Assembly (NCBI GenBank): GCA_037131955.1
Contig: JBAXQC010000008.1
Location: 1 to 59,794, forward strand
Direction: 5' to 3'
Length of the DNA stretch: 59,794 nucleotides
Source of the DNA: CAIMMJ01 sp037131955
GTDB lineage: Bacteria; Bacteroidota; Bacteroidia; UBA4408
The number at the start of each line of letters is the position of its first letter. Within the stretch, counting starts at the first letter, position 1. The notes beneath the pieces are model-generated. The model was given only the letters and a program-made list of their open reading frames with translations. It was not told the origin of the DNA and made no database searches. Both the position numbers and the translations under genes were made by a program. Below, in pieces: positions 9,449 through 17,730 of this stretch.

Positions 9449-10327
9449 TTGGATAAAAATAACCATCACTCAAATTTTTATTTAAACATCTTTTTAAGTT
9501 TTATTCTATTCTTTTCTGTTGGATGCAGAACTACAAAAAAAACAGTTATAATTAATCCTGAATCAGAAAAACCAATTGTTGAAGAAGTTAAAGTAAAATT
9601 TGATTTTAAGAGTGCAAAAGTGCTTGCCGACAAAATGGAAGAAAATAAATTTAAATACAATTTATTAACATCAAAGTTCTCTGCAGAAACAAATATAGAC
9701 GGCAAATCCAGCGGTTTTAATGTAAGCATAAGGGCTAAGAGTGATAGTATTTTGTGGATGAGTTTCTCACTTCTAGGAATTGAGGGTGCAAGAGTTCTTG
9801 CTACACCCGATACAATAAAGTTTATTGACAGAGTAAATCATAAATACTTAGTTTGCGACTATCAATATATCAGCAAAATGTTAAGTGCAGATGTAGATTT
9901 TGAAATGCTACAATCAATTTTAGTGGGCAATAGTGTAGAATTTTATGGCGAGGAAGAAAAAATAAAATCTTTTAGAGAAGAAGATCAATATGTTTTGAGC
10001 ACCGTTAGAAAACGTAAATTAAAGAAAGTAATCAATAAAGCAAATGAAGGTGAACAAGTAAATGAGCTCGTTCAAAGAACTTATTTAGAAAATGAATCTT
10101 ACAAAATTTCAAGAAATTTAATCAACGATTTTTCTACAAATAGAACATTTGATGCCAAGTACACTAATTTTCAAAAAGTAGATAATTTTTTATTCCCATT
10201 TTCTCAGCACTTTGAAATAAACTCCAATAAAAAAATACTTGTTGATATTATATACAATAAAGTTGAGCCAGAAACTGAATTAACGTTTCCATTTAATATT
10301 CCAGCAAAATATGAATCTATACGTTAG
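9449..10327 (+). CDS. DUF4292-type lipoprotein, possibly LolB/LolA-like
   Basis: A 292-residue lipoprotein starting at TTG, as no ATG fits; the signal ends in FFSVGC with lipidated Cys 26. The body starts with an antiparallel beta stretch: SKFSAETNIDGKSSGFNVSI, then RAKSDSILWMSFSLLGIEGA and VLATPDTIKFIDR. This pattern recalls the half-barrel fold of the lipoprotein carriers LolA and LolB. The family is best known by its DUF4292 label. A job in moving or holding lipids or lipoproteins is inference. It lies three bases after the TPR gene and overlaps the EnvC-like gene by 17 bases. Confidence 0.8.
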   Translation: MDKNNHHSNFYLNIFLSFILFFSVGCRTTKKTVIINPESEKPIVEEVKVKFDFKSAKVLADKMEENKFKYNLLTSKFSAETNIDGKSSGFNVSIRAKSDSILWMSFSLLGIEGARVLATPDTIKFIDRVNHKYLVCDYQYISKMLSADVDFEMLQSILVGNSVEFYGEEEKIKSFREEDQYVLSTVRKRKLKKVINKANEGEQVNELVQRTYLENESYKISRNLINDFSTNRTFDAKYTNFQKVDNFLFPFSQHFEINSNKKILVDIIYNKVEPETELTFPFNIPAKYESIR

Positions 10328-11645
10328 AATATTTTTTCTTTTCTCGCTGTTTTTATTTTTTCAAAATAGCTTTTCACAGGATTTAAAAAGTAATCAAAGA
10401 AAAAAGGAACTTGAAGGACAGAAAAAAAAACTACAAGCAGAGATATCTCAATTTAATAAGGAGTTAGAAGCTACTAAAAAAAACAAGAAAAACTCTATCG
10501 AACAACTTATAAAACTTAATAAAAAGATAATAAAAAGACAAGAACTTATAAATACAATCAACCAAGAAATCTCATTGGTAGACAAGCAAATCAGTCAGAA
10601 TATTTCCTCTATTTCTGAGTTAAATACTGACATAGATTTGCTAAAAAAAAATTATGCATTAATGCTTCAAAGAGCTATTCTATTGCAAAAAAACAATAAC
10701 GAGCTAGCATTGGTGTTATCATCCGAAAGTTTTTCTCAAGCAGTTAGAAGAAGCTATTGGCTTAAACAAATTTCTACAGATAGGCTAAATCAGGCAAAGC
10801 TTATTAATTTAAAAATGGCTGAATTAGATTCTACAGTAAAATCTTTAGAACAAAAGAAAATTAATCAAACTCAATTGTTAAGTTCTAAAGAATCTGAAAA
10901 AGAAATATTAGCCAAGGAAAGAGAAGAAAAACAGGACAATTTAGTTGATTTGCAGAAGAAAGAAAAAGACATCAAAAAAAAGCTAAAGAGAAAACAAGAT
11001 GAAGCAACAAAGCTAAATTTAGCAATAAAAAGAGTTATTGAGCAAGAAATTAAAAAAGCCCGAGAAGAAGCCTTAGTTGCAGTCAATAAAAAGAAAAAGG
11101 AAACCGAAATCAAATCAGAAAAAGGTCTTTTACCCAAAAGCAAAGAAAATAAAAGTGAAGAAGTAAAAAATGAAAAAAAATTAAGTAATGCCGAGCTTTT
11201 AAACTTAACTCCTGAATCGCAAAAACTTTCCAGTAACTTCGAAGCCAACAGAAATCAATTGCCTTGGCCTGTTTCCGAAGGTTCTATAACCGGACAATTT
11301 GGCGAACACGAACATCCCGTATTAAAAGGAATAAAAGTGAAAAACAACGGAATTGATATTGCTACAAAAAAATTTGCATCCACACGTTCTGTTTTTGATG
11401 GAGAAGTAACCGGGGTAGTTTCAATACCTGGTGCCGGAAAAGCAGTAATTATAAGACATGGCGAGTTTCTAACTGTGTATTCAAAAATGGAAGATGTTAC
11501 AGTAGCTAAAGGCGAAAAAGTAAAAGCTAAACAAGCAATAGGAACGGTAATGGCTGGCGAAGATGGAGATAGAAGTGAACTGCACTTTGAGGTTTGGAAA
11601 GGGGCCAGCATTCTAAATCCGCAGAGTTGGTTAAAAGGCCGGTAG
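10311..11645 (+). CDS. EnvC-like murein hydrolase activator (degenerate LytM)
   Basis: A 444-residue exported protein: signal peptide 1-22 (FFLFSLFLFFQNSFSQ), long Lys/Glu-rich coiled coil about 25-245, linker, and a LytM/M23 domain about 325-440. This matches EnvC, which activates cell-wall amidases during division. The zinc site is broken: the usual His before GIDI is Asn (NNGIDIA, near residue 346), and the HLHFEV motif reads ELHFEV (E423, H425). It should therefore not cut peptidoglycan itself. The start overlaps the DUF4292 gene by 17 bases, and the gene closes the dut-to-EnvC run. Confidence 0.88.
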   Translation: MNLYVRIFFLFSLFLFFQNSFSQDLKSNQRKKELEGQKKKLQAEISQFNKELEATKKNKKNSIEQLIKLNKKIIKRQELINTINQEISLVDKQISQNISSISELNTDIDLLKKNYALMLQRAILLQKNNNELALVLSSESFSQAVRRSYWLKQISTDRLNQAKLINLKMAELDSTVKSLEQKKINQTQLLSSKESEKEILAKEREEKQDNLVDLQKKEKDIKKKLKRKQDEATKLNLAIKRVIEQEIKKAREEALVAVNKKKKETEIKSEKGLLPKSKENKSEEVKNEKKLSNAELLNLTPESQKLSSNFEANRNQLPWPVSEGSITGQFGEHEHPVLKGIKVKNNGIDIATKKFASTRSVFDGEVTGVVSIPGAGKAVIIRHGEFLTVYSKMEDVTVAKGEKVKAKQAIGTVMAGEDGDRSELHFEVWKGASILNPQSWLKGR

Positions 11646-11652
11646 AAATTTT

Positions 11653-11660
11653 TATCTTTG
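11653..11660 (+). promoter_or_regulatory. Candidate -7 promoter element for the CNNM/CBS gene
   Basis: TATCTTTG matches TAnnTTTG and ends six bases before ATG 11666. It supports that start over an in-frame ATG at 11594 inside the EnvC-like gene. A GTTGG about 22 bases upstream could be a weak -33 box. Confidence 0.45.
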
Positions 11661-11665
11661 CAACT

Positions 11666-12922
11666 ATGAATGATTATTTGGTAATATTAATTTGTTTAAT
11701 TTCTTCAGCATTTTTTTCTGGCTTAGAAATTGCCTTTTTAACTTCAAATAAACTTCGTATAGAATTAGAAAGTAATCAAGGTTTTTACCCCTCTAAAATA
11801 CTTAGTTATTTTATTAAAAAACCCTCCCAATTTATTGCAACAACTTTGGTTGGAAATAATATAGCACTTGTTGTATATGGAATTTATATGGCCAACATTC
11901 TAGAACCCTACATAGAAATATTTGTACATTCTAAATTTGGTGTTTTGGCTATTGATGTAACATTGGCAACTATACTGGTTGTAATTACTGCTGAGTTTCT
12001 TCCTAAAGCACTATTTAGAATAAACCCTAACGGTATCCTTACTTTTTTTTCTGTACCATTTGCTATTGTTTACGTATTACTTTTTCCTGTTGTTTTTATA
12101 ACAATTGGGCTTTCAGAATTATTGCTGCAAAAAGTTTTTAGATTTTCATTAAATAAAGACCAAATTGTTTTTGGAAGAGTAGATTTGGATAGCTATATAA
12201 AGCAGTTTACATCCATAAGAGACGAAAGCAAACAATTTGACCATGAGATTACTATTTTTCAGAATGCACTAGACTTTGGCTCAGTAAAAGTAAGAGATTG
12301 CATGATCCCAAGAAATGAGATTGTAGGCATTGAAGCAGATTGCAACATAAAGGAGTTAAAAGAAAAATTTATTGAAACTCACCTTTCTAAAATTATCATT
12401 TACAAAGAAAATCTCGATAATGTTATTGGATATGTGCATTCAAATGAATTGTTTAAAAAGCCCGAAAGTATTAAAGAAGTATTGAGGCCAATAGCAATTA
12501 TACCAGAAACTATGCATGCAAAAGAAACTCTAACACAATTAAAAAAAGAGAGAAAAAGTATTGCAGTTGTTGTAGATGAATTTGGTGGAACATCAGGTTT
12601 AGTAACCATTGAAGATTTGATGGAGGAAATTTTTGGAGAAATAGACGACGAACACGACAAAGAAGAAATGACAGAACAAAAAATTTCCGACTTACTTTAT
12701 TTGTTTTCTGGCAGACTAGAAATAGATTACCTGAATCATAAATATAAATTTAACTTGCCAAGCTCAGATTCCTACGAAACATTGGCCGGTTTATTTATAA
12801 ATTATTTTTCTAGCATTCCACAAAAAGACGAACAGATAACAATAGATGGATTTCAATTGAAAGTAGTTGCTGTAGAAGGCACTAGAATAGAAAAAATTGA
12901 ATTAATGAAGTTAGATTCTTAA
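11666..12922 (+). CDS. CNNM transmembrane/CBS-pair protein (hemolysin C family)
   Basis: Inner-membrane protein of the CNNM/CorC family, linked in other bacteria to Mg2+ (or Co2+) efflux. A CNNM membrane domain of about four helices fills residues 1-160, starting LVILICLISSAFFSGLEIAF. A CBS pair follows (about 195-320, with VRDCMIPRNEIVGIE and IAVVVDEFGGTSGLVTIEDL). The CorC/HlyC C-terminal domain occupies about 340-415. The 418-residue length fits. GldE, a gliding-related member of this family, is an alternative, but no gld neighbours are present. ATG 11666 is preferred because of the -7 box just before it. It converges on polA. Confidence 0.88.
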   Translation: MNDYLVILICLISSAFFSGLEIAFLTSNKLRIELESNQGFYPSKILSYFIKKPSQFIATTLVGNNIALVVYGIYMANILEPYIEIFVHSKFGVLAIDVTLATILVVITAEFLPKALFRINPNGILTFFSVPFAIVYVLLFPVVFITIGLSELLLQKVFRFSLNKDQIVFGRVDLDSYIKQFTSIRDESKQFDHEITIFQNALDFGSVKVRDCMIPRNEIVGIEADCNIKELKEKFIETHLSKIIIYKENLDNVIGYVHSNELFKKPESIKEVLRPIAIIPETMHAKETLTQLKKERKSIAVVVDEFGGTSGLVTIEDLMEEIFGEIDDEHDKEEMTEQKISDLLYLFSGRLEIDYLNHKYKFNLPSSDSYETLAGLFINYFSSIPQKDEQITIDGFQLKVVAVEGTRIEKIELMKLDS

Positions 12923-12947
12923 AATATCAGGTTTATTTTTTTTCAAA

Positions 12948-15710
12948 TTAGTGAGCTTCTAGCCAATTTTTACCTGTACCCATTTCTACCTCAACAGGTA
13001 CCTTTAATGGCAAAGCCTCTCTCATTTCTTTTGATATTATTACCTTTAATTTTTCTAACTCACTAGGATGTACGTCAAACACCAATTCATCATGAACTTG
13101 CAAAATCATTTTAGAATCTAAACGCTCTTCTTTCATTCTTTTGTGTACGTTTATCATTGCAATTTTTATCATATCTGCAGCAGTGCCTTGTATTGGAGCA
13201 TTAATGGCATTGCGTTCTGCAAATCCTCTTGTCATAGCATTTGCACTGTTTATATCTCTTAAATATCTTCTTCTTCCAATTAAAGTTTCAACAAAACCAT
13301 GTTGTTTTGCAAACTCAATATTATTTTGCATGTATTGGCGCAACATTCCAAACTCTTTAAAATAATTGTCAATTATTTCTTTCGCCTCTTGTCGCGGAAT
13401 ATTTAATCTTTCTGATAAACCAAAAGCCGAAATGCCATAAATAATTCCAAAGTTTACCATTTTTGCCTTGCCTCTCATTTCCTTGGTAACTTCTGAAAGC
13501 TCTACGCCAAATACTTTTGAGGCGGTGGCAGTGTGAATATCTAATCCCTCATTAAATGCTTCAATCATTCCGGTATCGCCACTCATAGAAGCAATAATTC
13601 TAAGTTCTATTTGTGAATAATCTGCAGAAAGCAATATATAGTCTTGGCTTCTTGCAATAAAAGCCTTGCGAACTTCTCTACCCTTTGCAGTTTTAATTGG
13701 AATGTTTTGTAGATTAGGGTTATTAGAGCTCAACCTACCAGTAGCTGCCACTGCCTGATTAAAAGAAGTATGAATTCTATTTGATTTTTTATTTACTAAT
13801 AGCGGCAAGGTATCAACGTAAGTATTTTTTAGCTTCTGAAGTTCTCTGTAATCCAATATTTTTGAAATTATTGGGTGTTTATTTTCCAATTTAGACAGCA
13901 CATCTTCGCCTGTTGCATACTGGCCTGTTTTAGTTTTCTTTGCCTTTTCATCAATTTTTAAAACATCAAATAAAACATCGCCCAACTGCTTTGGCGAGGC
14001 AATATTAAACTTAGTTCCGGCAAGTTCAGTTATTATCTCTTCTAGTTTGGCAATTTCTATTTCTAGGTCTTTCGACATTTCTTTTAATGCCAATTCATCA
14101 ATTCTCACACCCTGCTCTTCCATTGCTGCTAGCACCGGCACCAAAGGAATTTCTACATCTTCTAAAATGCTTTTTGCATTTGGAATTTCTTCAATTCTTT
14201 TTGAAAGTTTCTCAAACAACTGAAAAGTTATATCGGCATCTTCGGCTGCATATTCTTTAATTAAATCCAGAGAAACATCCTTCATAGATTTTTGATTTTT
14301 CCCTTTTGGTCCTATCAATGTTTCTATCTCTATTGGTTGATATCCTAAAATAGTTTCTGAAAGAAAATCCATTCCATGTCTGCTATCAGGTTCTAAAATA
14401 TAATGAGCCAGCATGGTATCAAATAATTTCCCACGAATTTCTATTCCGTATTTTTTTAATACTGCTAAATCATACTTTATGTTTTGAGCTATTTTAATTA
14501 TTGCTTCATCTAAAAAAATAGAAGCAAAATTGGAAACTAACTTTTTTGATTCCTCAAAATTATCTGAGAATGGTAAATAATAAGCTTTGTGAGATTCCAG
14601 AGAAAATGACATTCCAACTAAATTGGCATCCAAAATTTCTAAGGCAGTAGTTTCGGTATCAAAACAAAAAACTTTCTTTTGCAAAATTTGATTAACTAAC
14701 AATTCAATTTTTTCGTTGCTGTCGAGCAAGATATATTCGTGTGAGGTTGTTTCAGCGGTCTTAAAATTTACCTTTTCTATTTCAGCATTTTCCTCTTCAT
14801 CCAATTCAGAAAAAAGAGAAGCTGCCGGGGCTGGTGTGCCAATTAATCTGGGCAAAAGCGTTTTAAATTCTAGTTCTGCAAAAAGTTCTTTTATGGCTTC
14901 TTTGTTCACTTCCTTTAACTTCAATTCCTCCTCATTCCAGTCTACGGGGACATCGCACAAAATAGTAGCCAACCATTTAGATTGAATTGCCATTTGTTTG
15001 TTGTTCTCCACTTTCTCCTTTAATTTCCCTTTTAGCTCTTGAGTATTTTCTAGTAAATTTTCTATGGATCCGAATTGTTTTATTAATTGAATTGCTGTCT
15101 TCTCTCCCACTCCTGGAATACCCGGAATATTATCAGCTGTATCTCCCATCAGTCCTAAAATATCAATAACTTGTTTGGGATGTTGAATTTCGTATTTGGC
15201 GCAAATTTCTCTAACGCCAAGCACTTCCGCAGCATTGCCCATTCTGGCTGGTTTATAGATGTGAATGTTATCGCTTACCAACTGCCCAAAATCTTTATCG
15301 GGTGTCATCATATACGTTTCAAACCCATAATTTTCGGCAATTACTGCAAGTGTTCCAATTATGTCATCTGCCTCAAATCCTCCTTTGCTAAAAGTGCAAA
15401 TGTTCATTGCTTTTAACAACTCAAAAATATAAGGAATAGCGGCGGAAATATCTTCAGGCATCTCGTCTCTGTGAGCTTTGTAGGCTTCAAATTCTGTGTG
15501 CCTATGGGTTGGCTCAGCAGTATCAAACGCCACTGCAATATGCGTTGGTTTTTGATTTTTTATAATTTCTAAAATTGTGTTTGTAAAGCCAAACACAGCC
15601 GAGGTGTTTAAACCTTTGCTATTGATTCTTGGATTGTTTATAAATGCAAAATGAGCTCTAAAAATTAATGCAAATCCATCTAATAAAAACAACTTTTTCT
15701 TTTCTGCCAT
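12948..15710 (-). CDS. polA: DNA polymerase I
   Basis: Repair and Okazaki-fragment polymerase, 920 residues with all three domains. The 5'-3' exonuclease is at 1-300 (FLLDGFALIFRAHFAF, SKGGFEADDIIGT, LMGDTADNIPGIPGVGEKTA). The 3'-5' exonuclease region at about 325-520 keeps FDTETTALEI, so proofreading may be active. The polymerase is at about 545-920 with motif A SADYSQIELRI, motif B RGKAKMVNFGIIYG and motif C LQVHDELVFDVH. The hydrolase gene lies 61 bases upstream in the same direction. Confidence 0.97.
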   Translation of the reverse strand: MAEKKKLFLLDGFALIFRAHFAFINNPRINSKGLNTSAVFGFTNTILEIIKNQKPTHIAVAFDTAEPTHRHTEFEAYKAHRDEMPEDISAAIPYIFELLKAMNICTFSKGGFEADDIIGTLAVIAENYGFETYMMTPDKDFGQLVSDNIHIYKPARMGNAAEVLGVREICAKYEIQHPKQVIDILGLMGDTADNIPGIPGVGEKTAIQLIKQFGSIENLLENTQELKGKLKEKVENNKQMAIQSKWLATILCDVPVDWNEEELKLKEVNKEAIKELFAELEFKTLLPRLIGTPAPAASLFSELDEEENAEIEKVNFKTAETTSHEYILLDSNEKIELLVNQILQKKVFCFDTETTALEILDANLVGMSFSLESHKAYYLPFSDNFEESKKLVSNFASIFLDEAIIKIAQNIKYDLAVLKKYGIEIRGKLFDTMLAHYILEPDSRHGMDFLSETILGYQPIEIETLIGPKGKNQKSMKDVSLDLIKEYAAEDADITFQLFEKLSKRIEEIPNAKSILEDVEIPLVPVLAAMEEQGVRIDELALKEMSKDLEIEIAKLEEIITELAGTKFNIASPKQLGDVLFDVLKIDEKAKKTKTGQYATGEDVLSKLENKHPIISKILDYRELQKLKNTYVDTLPLLVNKKSNRIHTSFNQAVAATGRLSSNNPNLQNIPIKTAKGREVRKAFIARSQDYILLSADYSQIELRIIASMSGDTGMIEAFNEGLDIHTATASKVFGVELSEVTKEMRGKAKMVNFGIIYGISAFGLSERLNIPRQEAKEIIDNYFKEFGMLRQYMQNNIEFAKQHGFVETLIGRRRYLRDINSANAMTRGFAERNAINAPIQGTAADMIKIAMINVHKRMKEERLDSKMILQVHDELVFDVHPSELEKLKVIISKEMREALPLKVPVEVEMGTGKNWLEAH

Positions 15711-15771
15711 GGTAATTATTTGTGATAAATGTAAGAAAAGAAAAGAAACTTATTTTTAATTTTTTATCTCA

Positions 15772-16575
15772 TCACATTTTAGAAAATGCCATTCTTATAA
15801 ATCTTTTTAGTGCCTTTTGCGATTTATTTTTTTCCTCAATAAATCCCATGTGGCCACTTTCAGATAATATGCAGGAAAAACTTTTTGATGGAATAGTACT
15901 TTGTTCCTTAAGTTTTAGAAAATCAATTACCGGATCCATTTTACCCATAATGAACATTACAGGGTATTGTGCAAATTTTAGTATTACTTCTCTGTCCTTT
16001 CTCTGTTTCATTCCTTCCAAACAGTCAATTATTCCTTGTTTTGTAAAACTTTTTGCATCGTTTTCCATCTCCTCTATTTCCTTTTTATAGTATGCTGCAT
16101 ATTTTGGATTAAACAATTTTTTTATTGCACCCTTCACAAACAAATTTTGATTTTTCTTTACTACTATTATTGCTCTTTCTCTTTCAATTATTTTTTCTGC
16201 AGAATCTGCAAAGGCCGATGAATGAAACAATACAAGACCACGTAAGTTATCCGGATACAATTCAGCGTAGGCCAATGCAACATAACCTCCCATTGAATGG
16301 CCCACCATAATATATTTTCTAAGATTTAATTCCTCCAAAACCGCATGAACACTTTGTGCCATTAACTCCATTGTGTGTATGTATCCATAGCAATCTGATT
16401 TCCCATGTCCCGGCAAATCAACTGTAATTATTTTAAAATATTTTTTTAGTTCATGGGTAAATTCTATCCAAATTTTAGATGTCTCTAAGAATCCATGCAC
16501 AAATACAATGGCTCGGCCTTCACCTTCAACGGTGTAATGAATAGTACCTTGTTTGAAGTTAGCTATTTTTACCAC
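15772..16575 (-). CDS. Alpha/beta hydrolase
   Basis: A 267-residue alpha/beta-hydrolase of unknown substrate. Visible elements are the oxyanion region VFVHGFLETSKIW, the nucleophile elbow VGHSMGGYVAL, an acid candidate in IMGKMDPVIDF and the catalytic His in SESGHMGFIEE. No signal peptide is seen, so it is cytoplasmic. It lies upstream of polA with 61 bases between, so the two may share a transcript, though a functional link is not evident. The upstream region is divergent with the TPM gene. Confidence 0.9.
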   Translation of the reverse strand: MVKIANFKQGTIHYTVEGEGRAIVFVHGFLETSKIWIEFTHELKKYFKIITVDLPGHGKSDCYGYIHTMELMAQSVHAVLEELNLRKYIMVGHSMGGYVALAYAELYPDNLRGLVLFHSSAFADSAEKIIERERAIIVVKKNQNLFVKGAIKKLFNPKYAAYYKKEIEEMENDAKSFTKQGIIDCLEGMKQRKDREVILKFAQYPVMFIMGKMDPVIDFLKLKEQSTIPSKSFSCILSESGHMGFIEEKNKSQKALKRFIRMAFSKM

Positions 16576-16600
16576 TTCTTTATCATATTTTTATACTTTT

Positions 16601-16608
16601 CAAACTTA
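16601..16608 (-). promoter_or_regulatory. Candidate -7 promoter element for the alpha/beta hydrolase
   Basis: Read on minus it is TAAGTTTG, matching TAnnTTTG, 26 bases upstream of the hydrolase start. No clear -33 box is seen. Confidence 0.4.
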
Positions 16609-16636
16609 TATAAAATAATACTTTGGTTTTTACTAC

Positions 16637-16644
16637 TACATTTG
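16637..16644 (+). promoter_or_regulatory. Candidate -7 promoter element for the TPM-domain gene
   Basis: TACATTTG matches TAnnTTTG and ends 13 bases before ATG 16658. The TTTG at 16622-16625 is too close to be its -33 box. Confidence 0.45.
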
Positions 16645-16657
16645 TAGATAATAACAC

Positions 16658-17428
16658 ATGAATATTAATAACAGGTACATACTTCTTTTTTTGTTAGCTT
16701 TTATTGTTTCTTTTAAAACAATACTCGCACAAGAATTTCCCCCACAGAGCAATCCACCAAAGATTGTAAACGATTTTGCTGGCCTGATTAGTTCGGATCA
16801 AGCACAAGAGTTAGAAAATAAATTAGTAGCATTTAACGACACCGCTTCTAGCCAAATAGCTATAGTTACTATTACTGATTTGGGAGTTTATGAAATTTCT
16901 GATTATGCTTTTAAATTGGCCGAAAAATGGGGCATTGGTCAAAAAGGAAAAAACAATGGAATATTAATTCTAGTTGCAAAAACACAGCGTAAAACTTTTA
17001 TTGCCACCGGCTATGGGGTAGAAGAATATTTACCTGATGCCATCTGCAAAAGAATTATTGAACTTACCATAATTCCAAGTTTTAAGCAAGGTAATTTTTA
17101 CCAAGGATTGTCTGATGGAACGGACGAAATTATTAATAGACTAAGCGGAAAATTTGATACCAAAGGCGATAAAAAAGCTAAAAAAGCAAAGGGTTTGAGC
17201 CCCATTGTTATCATCATCATTATTTTTATTGTATTGTTAATATTAATGAGAAACAGCGGCGGAGGTGGAAGAGGCGGAAGAACATTTGGCAACAGCGGAA
17301 TATTTTTTATGCCGCCAATTGGCAGAAGCGGAGGATTTGGTGGGTTTGGTGGAGGAGGCAGCAGTGGTGGATTTGGAGGATTTGGAGGTGGCAGTTTTGG
17401 CGGTGGAGGAGCTGGCGGTAATTGGTAG
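16658..17428 (+). CDS. TPM-domain membrane protein with Gly-rich tail
   Basis: A 256-residue YgcG-type protein: signal peptide 1-24 (ILLFLLAFIVSFKTILAQ), then a TPM domain about 30-160 (NDFAGLISSDQAQELENKL, GYGVEEYLPDA). A membrane helix about 181-198 (PIVIIIIIFIVLLILM) and a Gly/Ser/Phe-rich tail to the end follow. TPM domains of this type are associated with membrane-protein quality control and photosystem repair in plants; the bacterial role is unclear. The Gly-rich tail is common in the family and generates long spurious frames on both strands. A terminator follows about 130 bases downstream. Confidence 0.9.
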   Translation: MNINNRYILLFLLAFIVSFKTILAQEFPPQSNPPKIVNDFAGLISSDQAQELENKLVAFNDTASSQIAIVTITDLGVYEISDYAFKLAEKWGIGQKGKNNGILILVAKTQRKTFIATGYGVEEYLPDAICKRIIELTIIPSFKQGNFYQGLSDGTDEIINRLSGKFDTKGDKKAKKAKGLSPIVIIIIIFIVLLILMRNSGGGGRGGRTFGNSGIFFMPPIGRSGGFGGFGGGGSSGGFGGFGGGSFGGGGAGGNW

Positions 17429-17531
17429 TTTTTTAATCGCTGATTTTCAAATCTTTAGCAAAATAGCATTAGTATTGCAAAACATTTATACTACTTCTAA
17501 GTTTATCTCACATCATAGGTTTATTGGTTAC

Positions 17532-17550
17532 AACAAGCAAACAGCTTGTT
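17532..17550 (+). repeat. Small perfect hairpin ahead of the terminator
   Basis: AACAAGC and GCTTGTT form a perfect 7-bp stem with a 5-base loop. It sits six bases before the GC-rich terminator hairpin and may be part of the same termination or transcript-end stabilising structure. Confidence 0.5.
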
Positions 17551-17555
17551 GCTTT

Positions 17556-17587
17556 ACACCCCGGGTTTCATAGCTCGGGGTGTTTTG
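17556..17587 (+). terminator. Rho-independent terminator of the TPM gene
   Basis: ACACCCCG pairs with CGGGGTGT (8 bp, extended by one G-U and one G-C pair), followed by a T-rich run (tttgttttt). It is the most GC-rich short stretch in the area and the best placed terminator for the TPM transcript. Confidence 0.8.
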
Positions 17588-17730
17588 TTTTTGGATGTTT
17601 TATTTTAAATTTCTGTACTAATAAATAAATTAGTTGCCTTTTCTACTACAAACCAGACAATTAAGGCATTTGTTAAAAACTAATATAGGAAAAAAACTTG
17701 TTTTTAGATACTTTAGCCCTTTGTTGAATT

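Larger units (their letters stand above)
17429..17730 (+). other. Intergenic stretch between TPM and HU-SPOR genes
   Basis: About 300 bases without a convincing gene. The first half holds two consecutive hairpins (17532-17550 and 17556-17583). The second half is AT-rich and should hold the HU-SPOR promoter, but I saw no exact TAnnTTTG match; TAGCCCTTTG just before the gene has the wrong spacing. Confidence 0.6.

Noticed and set aside
10871..11248. Minus-strand frame of about 125 codons in the EnvC-like gene
   Set aside because: Ser/Phe/Leu-rich mirror of the Lys/Glu coiled coil; no start context and opposite to a well supported gene.
11594..11665. Upstream in-frame extension of the CNNM/CBS gene
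   Set aside because: It lies inside the EnvC-like coding region, and a -7 box sits just before ATG 11666, which starts the membrane domain cleanly.
15722..16090. Plus-strand frame of about 120 codons over the alpha/beta hydrolase
   Set aside because: Opposite strand of a gene with intact catalytic motifs; no recognisable content.
17265..17573. Plus-strand frame of about 100 codons over the end of the TPM gene
   Set aside because: It is a shadow of the Gly-rich tail in another frame, full of Glu/Ala/Val repeats typical of shifted Gly codons, and it runs into the terminator region.
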